Source: Tanytarsus gracilentus (taxonomy: Eukaryota; Arthropoda; Insecta; Diptera; Chironomidae). Taken from it: a stretch of DNA of 64,000 nt. The stretch is taken from contig JAXRKN010000038.1 of NCBI GenBank assembly GCA_038502055.1, forward strand, positions 1,302,001 through 1,366,000, written 5' to 3'. Within the stretch, counting starts at the first letter, position 1. Every line of letters starts with the position of its first letter. The notes beneath the pieces are model-generated. The model made no database searches, was not told the origin of the DNA, and saw only the letters and a program-made list of their open reading frames with translations. Below are positions 41,105 through 52,184 of this stretch, in pieces. A program made the position numbers and the translations under genes.

Positions 41105-42567
41105 ATGATGATTCGACGTTTTTTTTCGAGTCATGCTTTAAAAGCTCGCAAGTTTATGTACGTAAAAGAATTTCGAGGCGAACCTACAGCAGCTAATTTT
41201 GAGCTAGTTGAAGAAGAATTGCAACCATTAAAAGATGGCGAAGTTCTTGCTTCTGCTCAATATCTCTCGGTGGATCCATATATGAGACCTTACATGTTAA
41301 GCTACAAAGCTCCTTGTCAAATGATCGGTGGACAAATGGCGAAAATTATCGAAAGTAAAAATCCAGCGTTTCCAGTTGATTCCATTATTTTTGGACAATT
41401 TGGCTGGCGGGATCATACAATCTTAAACCCCACTGAAGTCCAACAGAAAGCGTTTCGAGACTGCTACATTTTGCCAAATTATGAAGGCCTGCCATCATCT
41501 TTAGGGCTTGGATATTTAGGAATGCCAGGTACTTTAAATCAGAGGTTTAAGTCGATCGATCGAAAAATGGAATCGATCGTTGATTTTCAATCGACTTCAA
41601 TCAATCGATGATTTTTCGGGTTTAAATTTTTTTCTATGCGTTTAATGTTGCTGTTAATTTTATTATTTTTAAAAAAATTCAAGTTTTTGAGACTTGAAAT
41701 TTTTGAATTTTTTTAAAATAATAAAATTAACAGCAACAGTAAAACACATAGAAAAAAATTTAAACCCGAAAAAATTATTGATCGACTGGAATCGATTTTA
41801 TTCGATCGTAAAAATTATCGATCGATTCCGACTTGATCGATCGACTTAAATCTCTGCTTTAAATGATCTTATAACATTTGTTGAACTTCATTTTACTTTA
41901 ATATTTAGGAAATACAGTTTACTTTGGCTTCCTTGAACTAACGCACCCGAAAGAGGGTGAAACGGTCGTAGTGACTGGTGCTGCTGGTAATAAAATTAAT
42001 TTATAAATTTTTAATAATAAAATTAAAAAATCTACAGGCGCAGTTGGCACTCTCGTTGGGCAGACAGCAAAAATGAGGGGATGTAAAGTCATTGGATTTG
42101 CTGGAAGTGACGAAAAGTGTCAATGGCTTGAATCCAAGTTGGGTTTTGATAAGGCAATTAATTACAAGAGCAAAAATCTTTACCAACAATTAAAAAGTTC
42201 AGCACCGAACGGAATCGATGTATTTTTTGATAATGTTGGAGGAGAAATTTCGTCATTGATTTTCAGTCAAATGAATGATTATGGTCGTATCAGTGTTTGT
42301 GGAGCTATTTCAAGCTATAACGGTGACATTCCAAAAGTGCCTGCTGTCCAAACACTTTTTGTCTTTAAGCAACTGAAAATGGAAGGTTTTCTCGTTTGGA
42401 GATACACTGATCGCTGGATGGAAGGAATCGATGCCGTCGCAAAGTGGATTCAAGAAGGCAAAATTAAGTATCACGAGACCGTAACCGAAGGATTCGAAAA
42501 TTTGCCACAAGCCTTCATTGAAATGCTGCGAGGAAAAAATTTCGGAAAAGCCATTGTGAAAGTTTAA
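41105..42567 (+). CDS. Prostaglandin-reductase-1-like oxidoreductase, copy D, possible mitochondrial form
   Basis: Three exons (41105-41528, 41909-41986, 42038-42567) encode 343 aa. The intron shared by A-C is absent: the frame runs straight through GGQMAKIIESK. Two different introns occur instead, after GMPG and within GAAG. The N-terminus (MMIRRFFSSHALKARKF) is basic, hydroxylated and free of acidic residues, like a mitochondrial targeting peptide; A-C lack it. The Rossmann and NADP motifs are intact (GAVGTLVGQTAK, VIGFAGSDEK, FFDNVGGEIS). Intron 1 (380 nt) consists mostly of an inserted hAT-like element. The last 31 codons are copied at 47370. Confidence 0.9.
41540..41856. mobile_element. 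Non-autonomous hAT-like foldback element (MITE)
   Basis: 317-bp element in intron 1 of reductase D. It starts CAGAGGTTTAAGTCGATCGA and ends with the imperfect reverse complement (TCGATCGACTTAAATCTCTG). Self-complementarity continues through most of the element, making a long hairpin. Both sides carry the perfect 8-bp duplication CTTTAAAT (41532-41539 and 41857-41864). CAGAG ends with an 8-bp duplication are diagnostic of hAT elements. There is no transposase. Removing the element and one duplication leaves a 55-nt intron, typical for this genome. Confidence 0.9.
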
Positions 42568-42684
42568 ACTTTTATTGAATTAAAATTTTACACAGAGAAA
42601 TAAATTGCACTTAAATTTAAAGGAAATTAATATTTGGGGTGTGAATGAATACTTGACAGCAGTGGTTCAGTAAGGTACATTTTT

Positions 42685-42779
42685 AGATAGATAGATAGAT
42701 AGATGACAAAGAGGGAGCACGCTGGGGTTACCAGGAGGACGCGCCCGTTTTAATTTCCTTTTCCATAGCTCGAAAGCTT
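42685..42779 (-). mobile_element. Short retroposed insertion with (ATCT)n tail
   Basis: 95 bp flanked by a perfect 24-bp direct repeat (42661-42684 and 42780-42803). The paralogous copy at 47556-47579 has that 24-mer only once. Read on the minus strand the insert ends in a run of ATCT units. This fits a 5'-truncated LINE or a SINE with a microsatellite tail and a long target-site duplication. It is much more GC-rich than its surroundings. Family not identified. Confidence 0.65.
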
Positions 42780-42832
42780 AGTGGTTCAGTAAGGTACATT
42801 TTTGGGCATTTTTTGTTTTTCAATCTCAAATC

Positions 42833-43645
42833 CACTATGGTCCAAATTAACACGTTTTTTCGCCATAAACCAGAGCTAATGTTTGATTTATAAAAATTAA
42901 TAGAATCTCTTTATCTGACTCTTATCTAAAATATTCCAAAATATTTTCACTTCTTTCCTTACGAACCTGGCTAAAATCATGACCTTTTGTGCGTGTTTAA
43001 ACATATAATGTTAAACGACACTTTTTTAAATGGGTTATTTTATCTGATTTTAGCTTTAGGAATTAATAAGATTAAATTTTAAATATAAGTTCTGTAGTTT
43101 GACTTCTTAAAAAATCATGTTTTATTAAAAATTAGGTTCCGGGAATGCTTGAAATTAAGCAAACAAATTGTTGCAATCGTCTTTTTTTTAAATTGAGCCT
43201 CGCTCGTTGGAATGACGAGGAATGACAAACTGCTTGCGCAAGCTTATAAAAGAAAGTCCAAACTATCAGTCAAAAGTCATTTGGTCTGCAAGTACGCGCA
43301 AGTGCTGAACAAAATTCTCATTCAAAAATGAGTGAAAAATCCTATGATTTTATATTAAAAATTTTTTTTTGTTGCAATCATGCAAAATTTCACAGAGTAA
43401 TCTTTGATTTAATTGTCTGTGTTTGTTAGTGAAATTAATTAAAAATCATTAAATATTGATTAAAATGGTCGTTAGCTACATTGCATTTGCAAATATTTTG
43501 CGTAATCATGGTCGAGACAACATTGGCACTGAAGAATGCTTGAAATAAGTATTAGAAAAAAAATCATTTTATTTAGTTAAAAAAAACCATCGTAGTTGCT
43601 CATAAATAATTGTGGCGAAAAAATAGGTGTATTTGGACCACAGTG
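42833..43645. mobile_element. Non-autonomous Transib-like DNA transposon 1
   Basis: 813-bp element with imperfect terminal inverted repeats of about 36 bp (about 29 matches by eye): CACTATGGTCCAAAT on the left and the complement of CACTGTGGTCCAAAT on the right, both followed inward by TTTTTTCGCC. A 5-bp duplication AAATC flanks it (42828-42832, 43646-43650). The paralogous site near 47605 has a single AAATC and no element, so this is a clean empty site. CAC...GTG ends with 5-bp duplications are the Transib pattern. No transposase frame is present. Confidence 0.8.
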
Positions 43646-43650
43646 AAATC

Positions 43651-43752
43651 ACGTAAACTTTTTGACTTGAATTTTCGTGCAGAAATTTTCATGATGCGTG
43701 TAATTGAAGCGACCATGTCTGCATCTAAAAAAATTGAATTTCGCTGCAGTTG
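43651..43752 (-). pseudogene. Antisense fragment of the sushi gene's last exon
   Basis: It corresponds to the last 33 codons and stop of the sushi gene (47607-47708). A 2-nt length difference in the A/T run (near 43724-43732) shifts the frame, and there is no upstream exon, so this copy cannot be functional. Confidence 0.8.
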
Positions 43753-43889
43753 TCAAGAAGTCAAATGAAATTGAGATGACCAACATGACATCTTATCGAG
43801 AGGAATAGTCAGCGGAAACAAAAACTCCTGAAAAAAAATTTAAAGATTATTATATTGAAACGCCAGAGAAATCGTTAAATGACATTGAG

Positions 43890-46800
43890 ATGTCTCTTTA
43901 TCGAGAAGAGGTGTCAACGGAAGTGAAAGAATCTAACACGCCTGATGAAAAGAGCGAGGAGTATCATGATCAATATTTAGGTTTCATTAATACAAAGCGA
44001 GAAAAATCATCGATAATTGAACCGCATGAAATTCAAATGATGATCGATACAAGTGAATACATCATCATCAAAGAAAATATGCAAGATTATCAATTACGAA
44101 GAACTGCCAAAGCATAATTTTGACAAAGTACCATTTAATGATGACTTCGTTGAGGGATTGATTGAAGAAACTTTAGAAGGTTTAGATAGTTCATTCGAAA
44201 ACTCAACAGAGCCACCCGCTGATGACCCTCTTGACACGCCCATTTCTACACCAATTGCTCAACAAGTAATGAATTTTACTTTAAACTACAAGTACAGTAA
44301 TACATCAAAGAAGGGATTAAAAGAGATTACTAAATCTCTTATCGATGACACATTTATTCCGTAAGAGAATTTTATTTTTAATTGTTATACAATATTAATT
44401 CCTTTTTAATTTTTTCACTCATAAAAAGTCTTTTAGAGAGACGGACAAGACACAATGAAAATTCAATCAAATATACATTCAATCTTGAAAATATTCTGGA
44501 TAAAAACTTAATCTTGAACTCGGGTGATGTAATGGTCCTCAAACTCAGCGACGACGTCTTTAAAAGAATTTTGCCTGATGAAATGTACGTGAAGATCACG
44601 AGTGATGCCAATTATGATTTTCGCAAACATAGCGATGGTGAGTCAGTTATATTTAAATAATGCAGAGTGAATCTTACTAAAACATTTTAGATTTGTATGA
44701 TATGATTGAGACAAAATGCGTATTTTGTGGAGAATTAAATGATTATTCTCACGCTCAGAATGCAAGTTCTTGCAAGTCAAGTATGTAAAAATATATATTT
44801 AAAAAAACATTTAAATTTAAATAATTCGTAAAATTTTAGTGAATTTTGCTGGCTTGGGTTGTCCTTTCAATCAGGCTGTAAAGGAAAATCGCTTGAAAAT
44901 ATGAAATATTTCTTATTTCATTTCAACGTAGTCCACAAAAATAATCCAAACTTCAATGGAGGAAACTTCAAAGTGGCCCTAGTTGGAGCCATCCGTTCAA
45001 GACGATACAGAACTTTTAATTTCGAAGAAGACTTTGACACTGCAATATTCACTGATTATAATTTTGGGAAAAATACCAGCTGCTCAGATGAAAACGGCAA
45101 TTCTAAAAAGAAAAATGTTTCAAAACCCACACGTGGGTGTTGCCGCGTAACACACTTTATAAGATCGGTATTTAAAGTCATTTTGGGGAAGCTTTTAGGA
45201 GAAACCTTGGGGAAGCCTCTGGGGAAGCCTTAGAGAAATCATTTTAGAGAAGTTTTTTCATTATGTTCCATTTTCCATGTGTTCCATTTTCCGTATGTTC
45301 CGTTTTCCATCATTTCCATTTTCCATCATGTTCCATTTTCCTTATTTCCATTTTCCACCAAGTTCCATTTTCCATGTGTTCCATTTTCCATTATGTTCCG
45401 TTTTCCATTATGTTCCATTTTCATCTGTTCATTTTCTTTTTCTTTTTCCATCATTTCGTTTTCATCATTTCATTTTCCATCATGTTCATTTTCCACCATT
45501 TCCATTTTCCATGTGTTCCATTTTCATTATGTTCCATTTTCCATGTGTTCCATTTTCCACCATTCCTTTTCCATTATTTCCATTTTCCATCATGTTCCAT
45601 TTTCCATGTGTTCCACTTTCCACCATGTTCCACTAGCAACCAATTCCTGGTCCAATCCCGAGTTCAACGATACCCATGAAGCCATATAAGTGCAATTTTG
45701 TATGAAAAATGGACATTATGGCTGTCCGTGGCACGACCTATGGTCATGACCCAAAAAATTCCTAAAATGGGCTAAACTAGAACCACAGAGCTACCATTTG
45801 GCGAAAACCCGAAGTCTCTAGCTGGTCTAGGGGCTGAGATCTCGATGGAACAGACGGACAGACGACAGACGACAGACGACAGACGACGGAAATGCGAGCA
45901 TATAAGCGTTACCACACTAGTGTGGGTTACGCTAAAAAAAGAATAAAAAAACAAAAGAGGAAAAACAGGAAAAACAGGAAGAAGAAAATATCGTGAAAGA
46001 GTTTACAGCACACATTGGGGTGAAAATATGAAAAAAAACGTCATAATTCGAAAATTGAAAGTGTTGCTTTCATTTAGGTTATGCTTAAAAATCATTCTTT
46101 GTCACCTGCTCTACCAACCCCCATAGTTATATTTTACTTCATGGATCAAAAGTTAGTGGGAAATGAGCTTCAAACTTGAACTCGTTTGAGTTTGCGAAAA
46201 ACAGCAATTTTTTGAAACGGCTCTTTAAAAGAGTTTAGAAAACAATTTGGTCATCATGACTGATTATTTTTGTGGACAATGCTCTAAAGTTTCAAGTTAA
46301 TTTTTAAAAAAGGACCATAAAGTGTTGGAACTGCCTAAAATTCATGTTCGAAAAATGCACAAACACCCACTTACTAAAACTGCTCTACACTTAGTGGAAC
46401 CAACGGGAACCTCTAACGAAGCATGAAACCTTGTAGGTAATGAATTGAGCTTTAAATTAAAACCACTTTTGGCTGCGGTAATTTGCGGCACGAAGAGATA
46501 TTTGAGTTTGAATGTGACTCAAATTTTCACTCCTTTGTATGGAGTTTCATATAAATTGGATTTTGGTATAAAGTAGTCTTTGTTAATTGTCCTCAATGAA
46601 CGATTCTATAAGCTCGTACATGGATAATGCCAAGGGTTTTAAAAACTTATGATAACTTATTTGAACTCAAAATAGTTTTTCTTCCTTAATCAATCCCTGC
46701 TAAAGGTTCTTAATAATTTAAAAAAGTATTTTATAGATGACCATAAAAAATTTTAAATAGGTCCCTATTGGCCATTAAGGATGGGATTTCTTGAAGAAAA

Positions 46801-47077
46801 AAAATTAAGCTAGGTTTAAATAGCCGGTGCCAACATAATTAATTCAATTTTATAATTTTGACGTATTTTTAACACTAAACGCGCCAATGTGCAGCAGCTG
46901 AAATTGTGAATGAAAAACAGGAAGATCAAAATTTTGTCAAAAATTATGTGTCCGAGTCAAATTTTTCACTGTCACAATACACAGAAGGTAAAATTTAAAA
47001 CAAACTAAAATAAACATACGTCTAATTTAATTTTTTTTAATTTAATAGATACAGATCATGATTCAGATGGATCATAA
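43890..47077 (+). CDS. Unrecognised multi-exon gene, possibly decaying; zinc-finger-like segment
   Basis: I do not recognise this gene and the model is tentative. Segments with protein-like content: 43890-44360 (acidic, with YREEVSTE), 44429-44637, 44691-44780 (CVFCGELNDYSHAQNASSC, zinc-ligand-like), 44840 to about 45130 (LENMKYFLFHFNVVHKNN), and possible last exons 46895-46987 and 47049-47077 (ending DTDHDSDGS). Splice phases of exons 2 and 3 work. There is a one-base frame slip near 44090, a stop codon at 43807-43809 in an upstream repeat of the YREE motif, and an ambiguous frame at the 44840 junction. The long stretch between 45234 and 46894 is repeats. It could be a decaying gene, a lineage-specific gene misread by me, or an assembly error. 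A start at ATG 44053 would avoid the first lesion. Confidence 0.35.
45262..45640. repeat. Minisatellite, TTCCATTTTCCATGTG-type units
   Basis: About 25 imperfect copies of a 12-17-nt pyrimidine-rich unit (variants of TTCCATTTTCC plus ATGTG or ATCATG). The unit contains no stop in any forward frame, so all three forward frames stay open for over 350 nt; none is credible as protein. A short GGGGAAGC repeat precedes it (45185-45232). Confidence 0.9.
45660..45940 (-). repeat. Dispersed repeat, copy 2, with tandem CAGACGA array
   Basis: Reverse-complement homologue of 30113-30270. This copy carries tandem CAGACGA heptamers (45852-45890) and ends in a small palindrome around the ACACTAGTGTG core (45914-45924) before the terminal ggttacgc. 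Confidence 0.6.
45941..46894. other. Non-coding, repeat-like stretch
   Basis: About 950 nt without supportable coding content. The texture (for example a self-complementary GAACTCGTTTGAGTTTGCG part near 46178) is like old mobile DNA, but I found no ends or duplications. Confidence 0.35.
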
Positions 47078-47366
47078 ATTAAATGGAATTGTGATGGATC
47101 ATAAAAAAATAGAAATTTGGATAAAAACGGCCATTAATTAATGTCACACGGTATTATAATTTTTGTGAATTAATTCGCCATAATAAATTTTTAGATACAT
47201 AATAAATTTAATTGAAGTTAATTCATTTGAAACAGTTTAATTAACTTTTACCATATTTTTGAGTTATTCTTTTTAAAATTAATAAAATTAACCTTCAAAT
47301 TTTTGAATTTAAGTGTATACAAAAAATTTTCCCCCTTGGCTTTTAATTTTTCTCATTATCTTTTAA

Positions 47367-47708
<342 letters not shown>

Positions 47709-50414
47709 CTCGGGTAACTCATAAAATCGTGCACATTTCACTCTACAGGTCGTTCCATCGGGTATGAAAAGCTCATTTTCGTGCTCGTTGATCAAATCTC
47801 GATTAACTTTGCAAGAGAATTTTGCATGTTCAGGAGGGTTCGGTAGTTGACAGCTCGCTATAGCACCTTCAATTCTTTTGAAGTAATCTCCTGTTGAGAA
47901 AATAAATTTTTTCATTCAAATTATTTAAATAACTAATTTGCTTAGCTTATTTTTAAAAAAAGGCTATGAGGTGTTGAACTTTTTAAAAAGCTTTTAAATA
48001 TAATTATTTAAACGAATAATTTTTCAATACCTCATAAAAGTTAAAAAGTTTAAATATTTCACATTATTATTACTATGTTGCACAATGCAATCCGGTTCCG
48101 ATCCATGCCATTGTAGATTGTCGTTACAAATCACTGGTTCTTTGTGAGTTAAAATTCCATTATTTTTGCATGAAAATGTGCACTTTGAGCCCCACAAATC
48201 AGCTGCATCACACTTCACTTTGACATTGTCATTCGAGGGGAAAAAAGGTCCACAGCTTCGAACGATAATCTTGAATTTTAGATTGCAGACGTGCTCAATG
48301 GAAAAATTCTTCTTATTGACAATTTGACCAATAAATGAGTGCGATCCACGTGGAAGCACAAAATGATTTTTCTTGCTGAATAAAGTTTCGAGTTCGTAGA
48401 GCGATCGAGAGATTGGACGATCGTTGCACGTAGTAAGTTGAGGAATATCAACGTGAACTCCATCAAGTCCACGCTTTGCAATTAAAATTTTCTCTGGCGG
48501 ACACTTGACGCACAACTTGCCTGCGTGAATATTTTTAAAATGTCTTCATTATTGAAATTTTACAATATTTATTAAACTAATTTACCCGTTCTAAAAAATG
48601 TTTTGGCATCAACGCCTTGATAATCGTCATCGTCTTGCTCCCTTGGCCTTCGTGCATGTCTTCGCGGTGATCCAATGTTAGTTGAGTCTATTTTCGTTAC
48701 ATAAGATCTCGTTTCACTTTCATCGGGACCCACATGAACTCGACTTCCCCGTTGGTGACTTGGAATAGAAACAGAACCACTCTGATGAGTTTTGTAATAG
48801 TAACGAGTTTTAGTGTTTAATGGCGGGATTGCATATGAAGATCTAGGATTTGATGATTGATGATTTTCGAGGGGTTAAATTTCAAACAAAAAAATTCACT
48901 CATTAGTTCACACATGGCGAAAATAAATTTTCAAAGCTTTAAATTTTTAAAATACCTCGAATACATTGAGTCATCATATTCATCGCTGACGTCGGTCGGC
49001 AAAACATTCTTTTTTTGGAAACCATCGGAAGAATCACTTCTATTTGAATAAAATTTAAGATTTATCACAAAAAAATTTCCGTTGCGAAAATTAATTGCAA
49101 CGCATTCCAATAAATTTTATGACTTATTTATCTGTACATGCCATATGGCGCCCACTAAATAATTGAGGGCAAATTAAATAATTAAGGCTTCATTATTAAT
49201 TATTTTTCCAGTATTTTGATTAATCGAGCGAGAATCCCACTGAAAGAATTTTCACACTTGCAAGTGTCATTAATTTACGAATAAAGTAAATTTATGACCA
49301 ATGAATTAGTTCACTTTCGATACTTATAAGTAAAAGTAATTCAATTTTATTGCATGCTTGAAATTAAAAGCCATTTAAGAGTTTTCCCTTTCTTCTTCCG
49401 AGATATCTTGTTTAAACATGAATAAATTGAGTATTTAATAATTTTTTATGAGAATTTAAAAGTGTCTTTACGCTATCTGTATTAATTAATTGTGGGGTTG
49501 CAGAATTAACCTTAATTTAAAATAAATTTCTTTATTATCTTAAGATAATTAGTTGATCAAACTGGAATAAATATTTAACAATTTGTAAAGAAGCCGTCTC
49601 AATATCTCATTAATGAGTTACTTGATCTCTTAAGCTTGTTATAAAAATATCATTGATGACACAAGCACTTACCTATGTGAATTGAAATTTAAATTCCAAG
49701 AGAGTGTCGTCTCTAGAAATAAAAAAAAATCAAGGTAAATAAAATTGCGTCAATTTATTACTTAATAGCAGCAGAGAATCCTCTTAAAAAATATTCAATT
49801 GCGAATAAACTTAAAATTACTCGAGAGTGATCAAGGGAGGACAGAAAAATATTTAGCTAGTACAAGGCACGATTTCAAAAGAAAAACTATCGTTGCAGCT
49901 CTATTACATCCACTTCTCTGTTCATTGATCGAATGAACATACAAAAAAACTGTCGATTGATCTGCCAAATTAATTAAAAATAAGAAGAAGAAAATTGAGA
50001 GGAATCGCTTTCATGCAAGTCTCGTGTGCTATGTGTATCTGCTTTCAAAGCGTCCAAATGATCAAGAAGAAGGTGGAGAGTGTTTACAATATACACATAT
50101 GAGATTCATAATAATATTAAAATATAATTGAAACATCATCGTGTATCGAAAATGAAGATTGCTTTCATCAAACTGAGAAAATTCCTCGAATTTCAGGAGA
50201 TTTTTCATCACTCGTTCAATTCAGACAGGTTCTTAAATTATTTTTCTTTACTAACAGACTAATGAGCGTGATTGAAATGTAATTAAAAATCGATTTCTGG
50301 CCTCGATGAAAAATCAAAAATTTGACGCCTCTTAAATGTTTAAATTATTTCGAAAGGATGAACTTTTTGATACTCACCAAAGTAAAGAACTAGCAAAATT
50401 ATTGTACGAAGCAT

Positions 50415-52179
50415 GCTGACTGATTTTAATACTTGAATATTTTCTTACTTATTTTTAAATCATTAAACTTCCTGAAATCAACAGAAATCGAACATCAATA
50501 GTTTTTTTTTCACAGCTGAAAATAAATTCACACACGCTCGCTCACACTTCACTGCAAATTAACAAATTATTTTCTCTAATTATTGACATTTTCACATCCT
50601 CATGATGCGGTCTTTATCCCTTCGCAGTCTCAATTGAACTAGTAAAGATGAGCAGAAATTATTTCGACTATAAATTTTTCCTCAATCACTCATATTTCCC
50701 GTTTATTATTCGCTCAGTTGAGAAATTTTCCTCCTCCTAATCATCATCATCGGCAAGGCACGTTTATTTAGGTGTAAATTTGTTGTTTTAACATCATATA
50801 CAATGTTTAAAGTTCGATTTGTAACAAAAATATACACGCACTCGTGAATGTCCTGATATAAATATGGAGCAAATTTTCGCACATTATTAAAACTCGTTTA
50901 ATTTATTATTTAACACGCTACTAATTCTGTATTTAGTATGTCGGCACCCACTTAAAGAGAAAGAGAAGAAGAGAGCATAAACCGCAGCATGTGAGAAGTC
51001 AGTTAATAAATTAAATTCGTTTATGAATCACATAGAACTGCAGGTGGTTCCCCAAATCGACAATGAACTTGAACGTCATCACATTGCCTTGGCATCGTAC
51101 TTGTGCGCTAGCGAAAAAAACAGTCGAAGTTATATTTAAAAAAGAGAGTAAGAAAATTCAATGATGGAAAAAGCTCGATGTTTTACCGATGCGCGCTTAA
51201 ATTTAATTATGCAAAATATTCTCATTTTATAGTCGGTGTGTTTTCGATCATCTGGCAGAGATGTTTCTAATTTTTTTATGCCTCATCGATGAAATTTTAG
51301 GGTTTTCGGATAAATTATTGTTTTCGAGAAAAATTAATGAATTCTTGTGAAATGAAAAACTCTTTTATTTTTAAAAATTGTTTGAAAATCTTTAGAAATT
51401 TTAAAGAATTCAGTTTTTTTTATTAAATTATTAAATTCCGGTTTAAATTTATCCCATTTCTGCTTATTTCAATCGATTAGTTATTTTTGATAGAAATTAA
51501 AATAACTCTTCAATTTTTTTGGCCACGAGCATAATATAAATTATATATAGCAGCATCTCTCTTAATTGGCGTCGAAAATCGTCTTTATTATATTCTCATT
51601 GAATATCCAAGAAGCCTGAAATTCTCAAAATGTCGCGTGATTTTTGAAAATCAGTCTTCGACAAATAAATTACGGTGCGTGAGCGTTGTAACAACAAATT
51701 GAAGACAATTATCTCAATTAAATTTTTTCCCACAAAAAAATGCAATTTTGCAGTGTGTCGCGTGGCGTGTGCGTGGGTGGTAAAGCCAATTATTGAAATG
51801 CTTTGACACTTTTATGGACAGATTAAACTTATGGACTAATTTGGATTTTGTCAAAATTTAAAAATGATTTTTTCAGTCGATGACCAAAATTATTTTTTTT
51901 CTCACTTTTTAATATTTTTCAATCCTCGATCTGATCTCCGCGATTGTTTAACGTTCACTAAAGAAGTTTTATATTTTCTTTTTTACTCAATCGATCTCAC
52001 ATGAGCTTTTTTTCGAAAGAACATTGAGCGGCGGCGATCGAACATTCACGATTGTGATACGAAATTTTATGTGCTCTCTCTCAATATTTTCAATCGATAT
52101 CCAAGGGTTGATTTGTAAAATTGCTTTAAAAATTTAACTTCACACGTTTTTAAGTCCTTGCGCTTAATCCAAATTAAAT
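50415..52179. other. Intergenic region upstream of the sushi gene
   Basis: About 1.8 kb of AT-rich DNA; it should contain the sushi gene promoter. No coding exon is supported on either strand. Confidence 0.45.
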
Positions 52180-52184
52180 CAATC

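Larger units (their letters stand above)
42475..43752 (+). repeat. Duplicated segment, left copy (interrupted by two insertions)
   Basis: It matches 47370-47708 in order: 42475-42684, then 42804-42832, then 43651-43752. The first 210 bp look identical. The left copy has two extra pieces, a 119-bp insertion unit and the 813-bp Transib-like element. It joins the reductase D 3' end to an antisense fragment of the sushi gene. Confidence 0.85.

Noticed and set aside
45263..45689. Three overlapping Phe/Pro/Ser-rich frames
   Set aside because: They are translations of a minisatellite unit that happens to lack stops in three frames.
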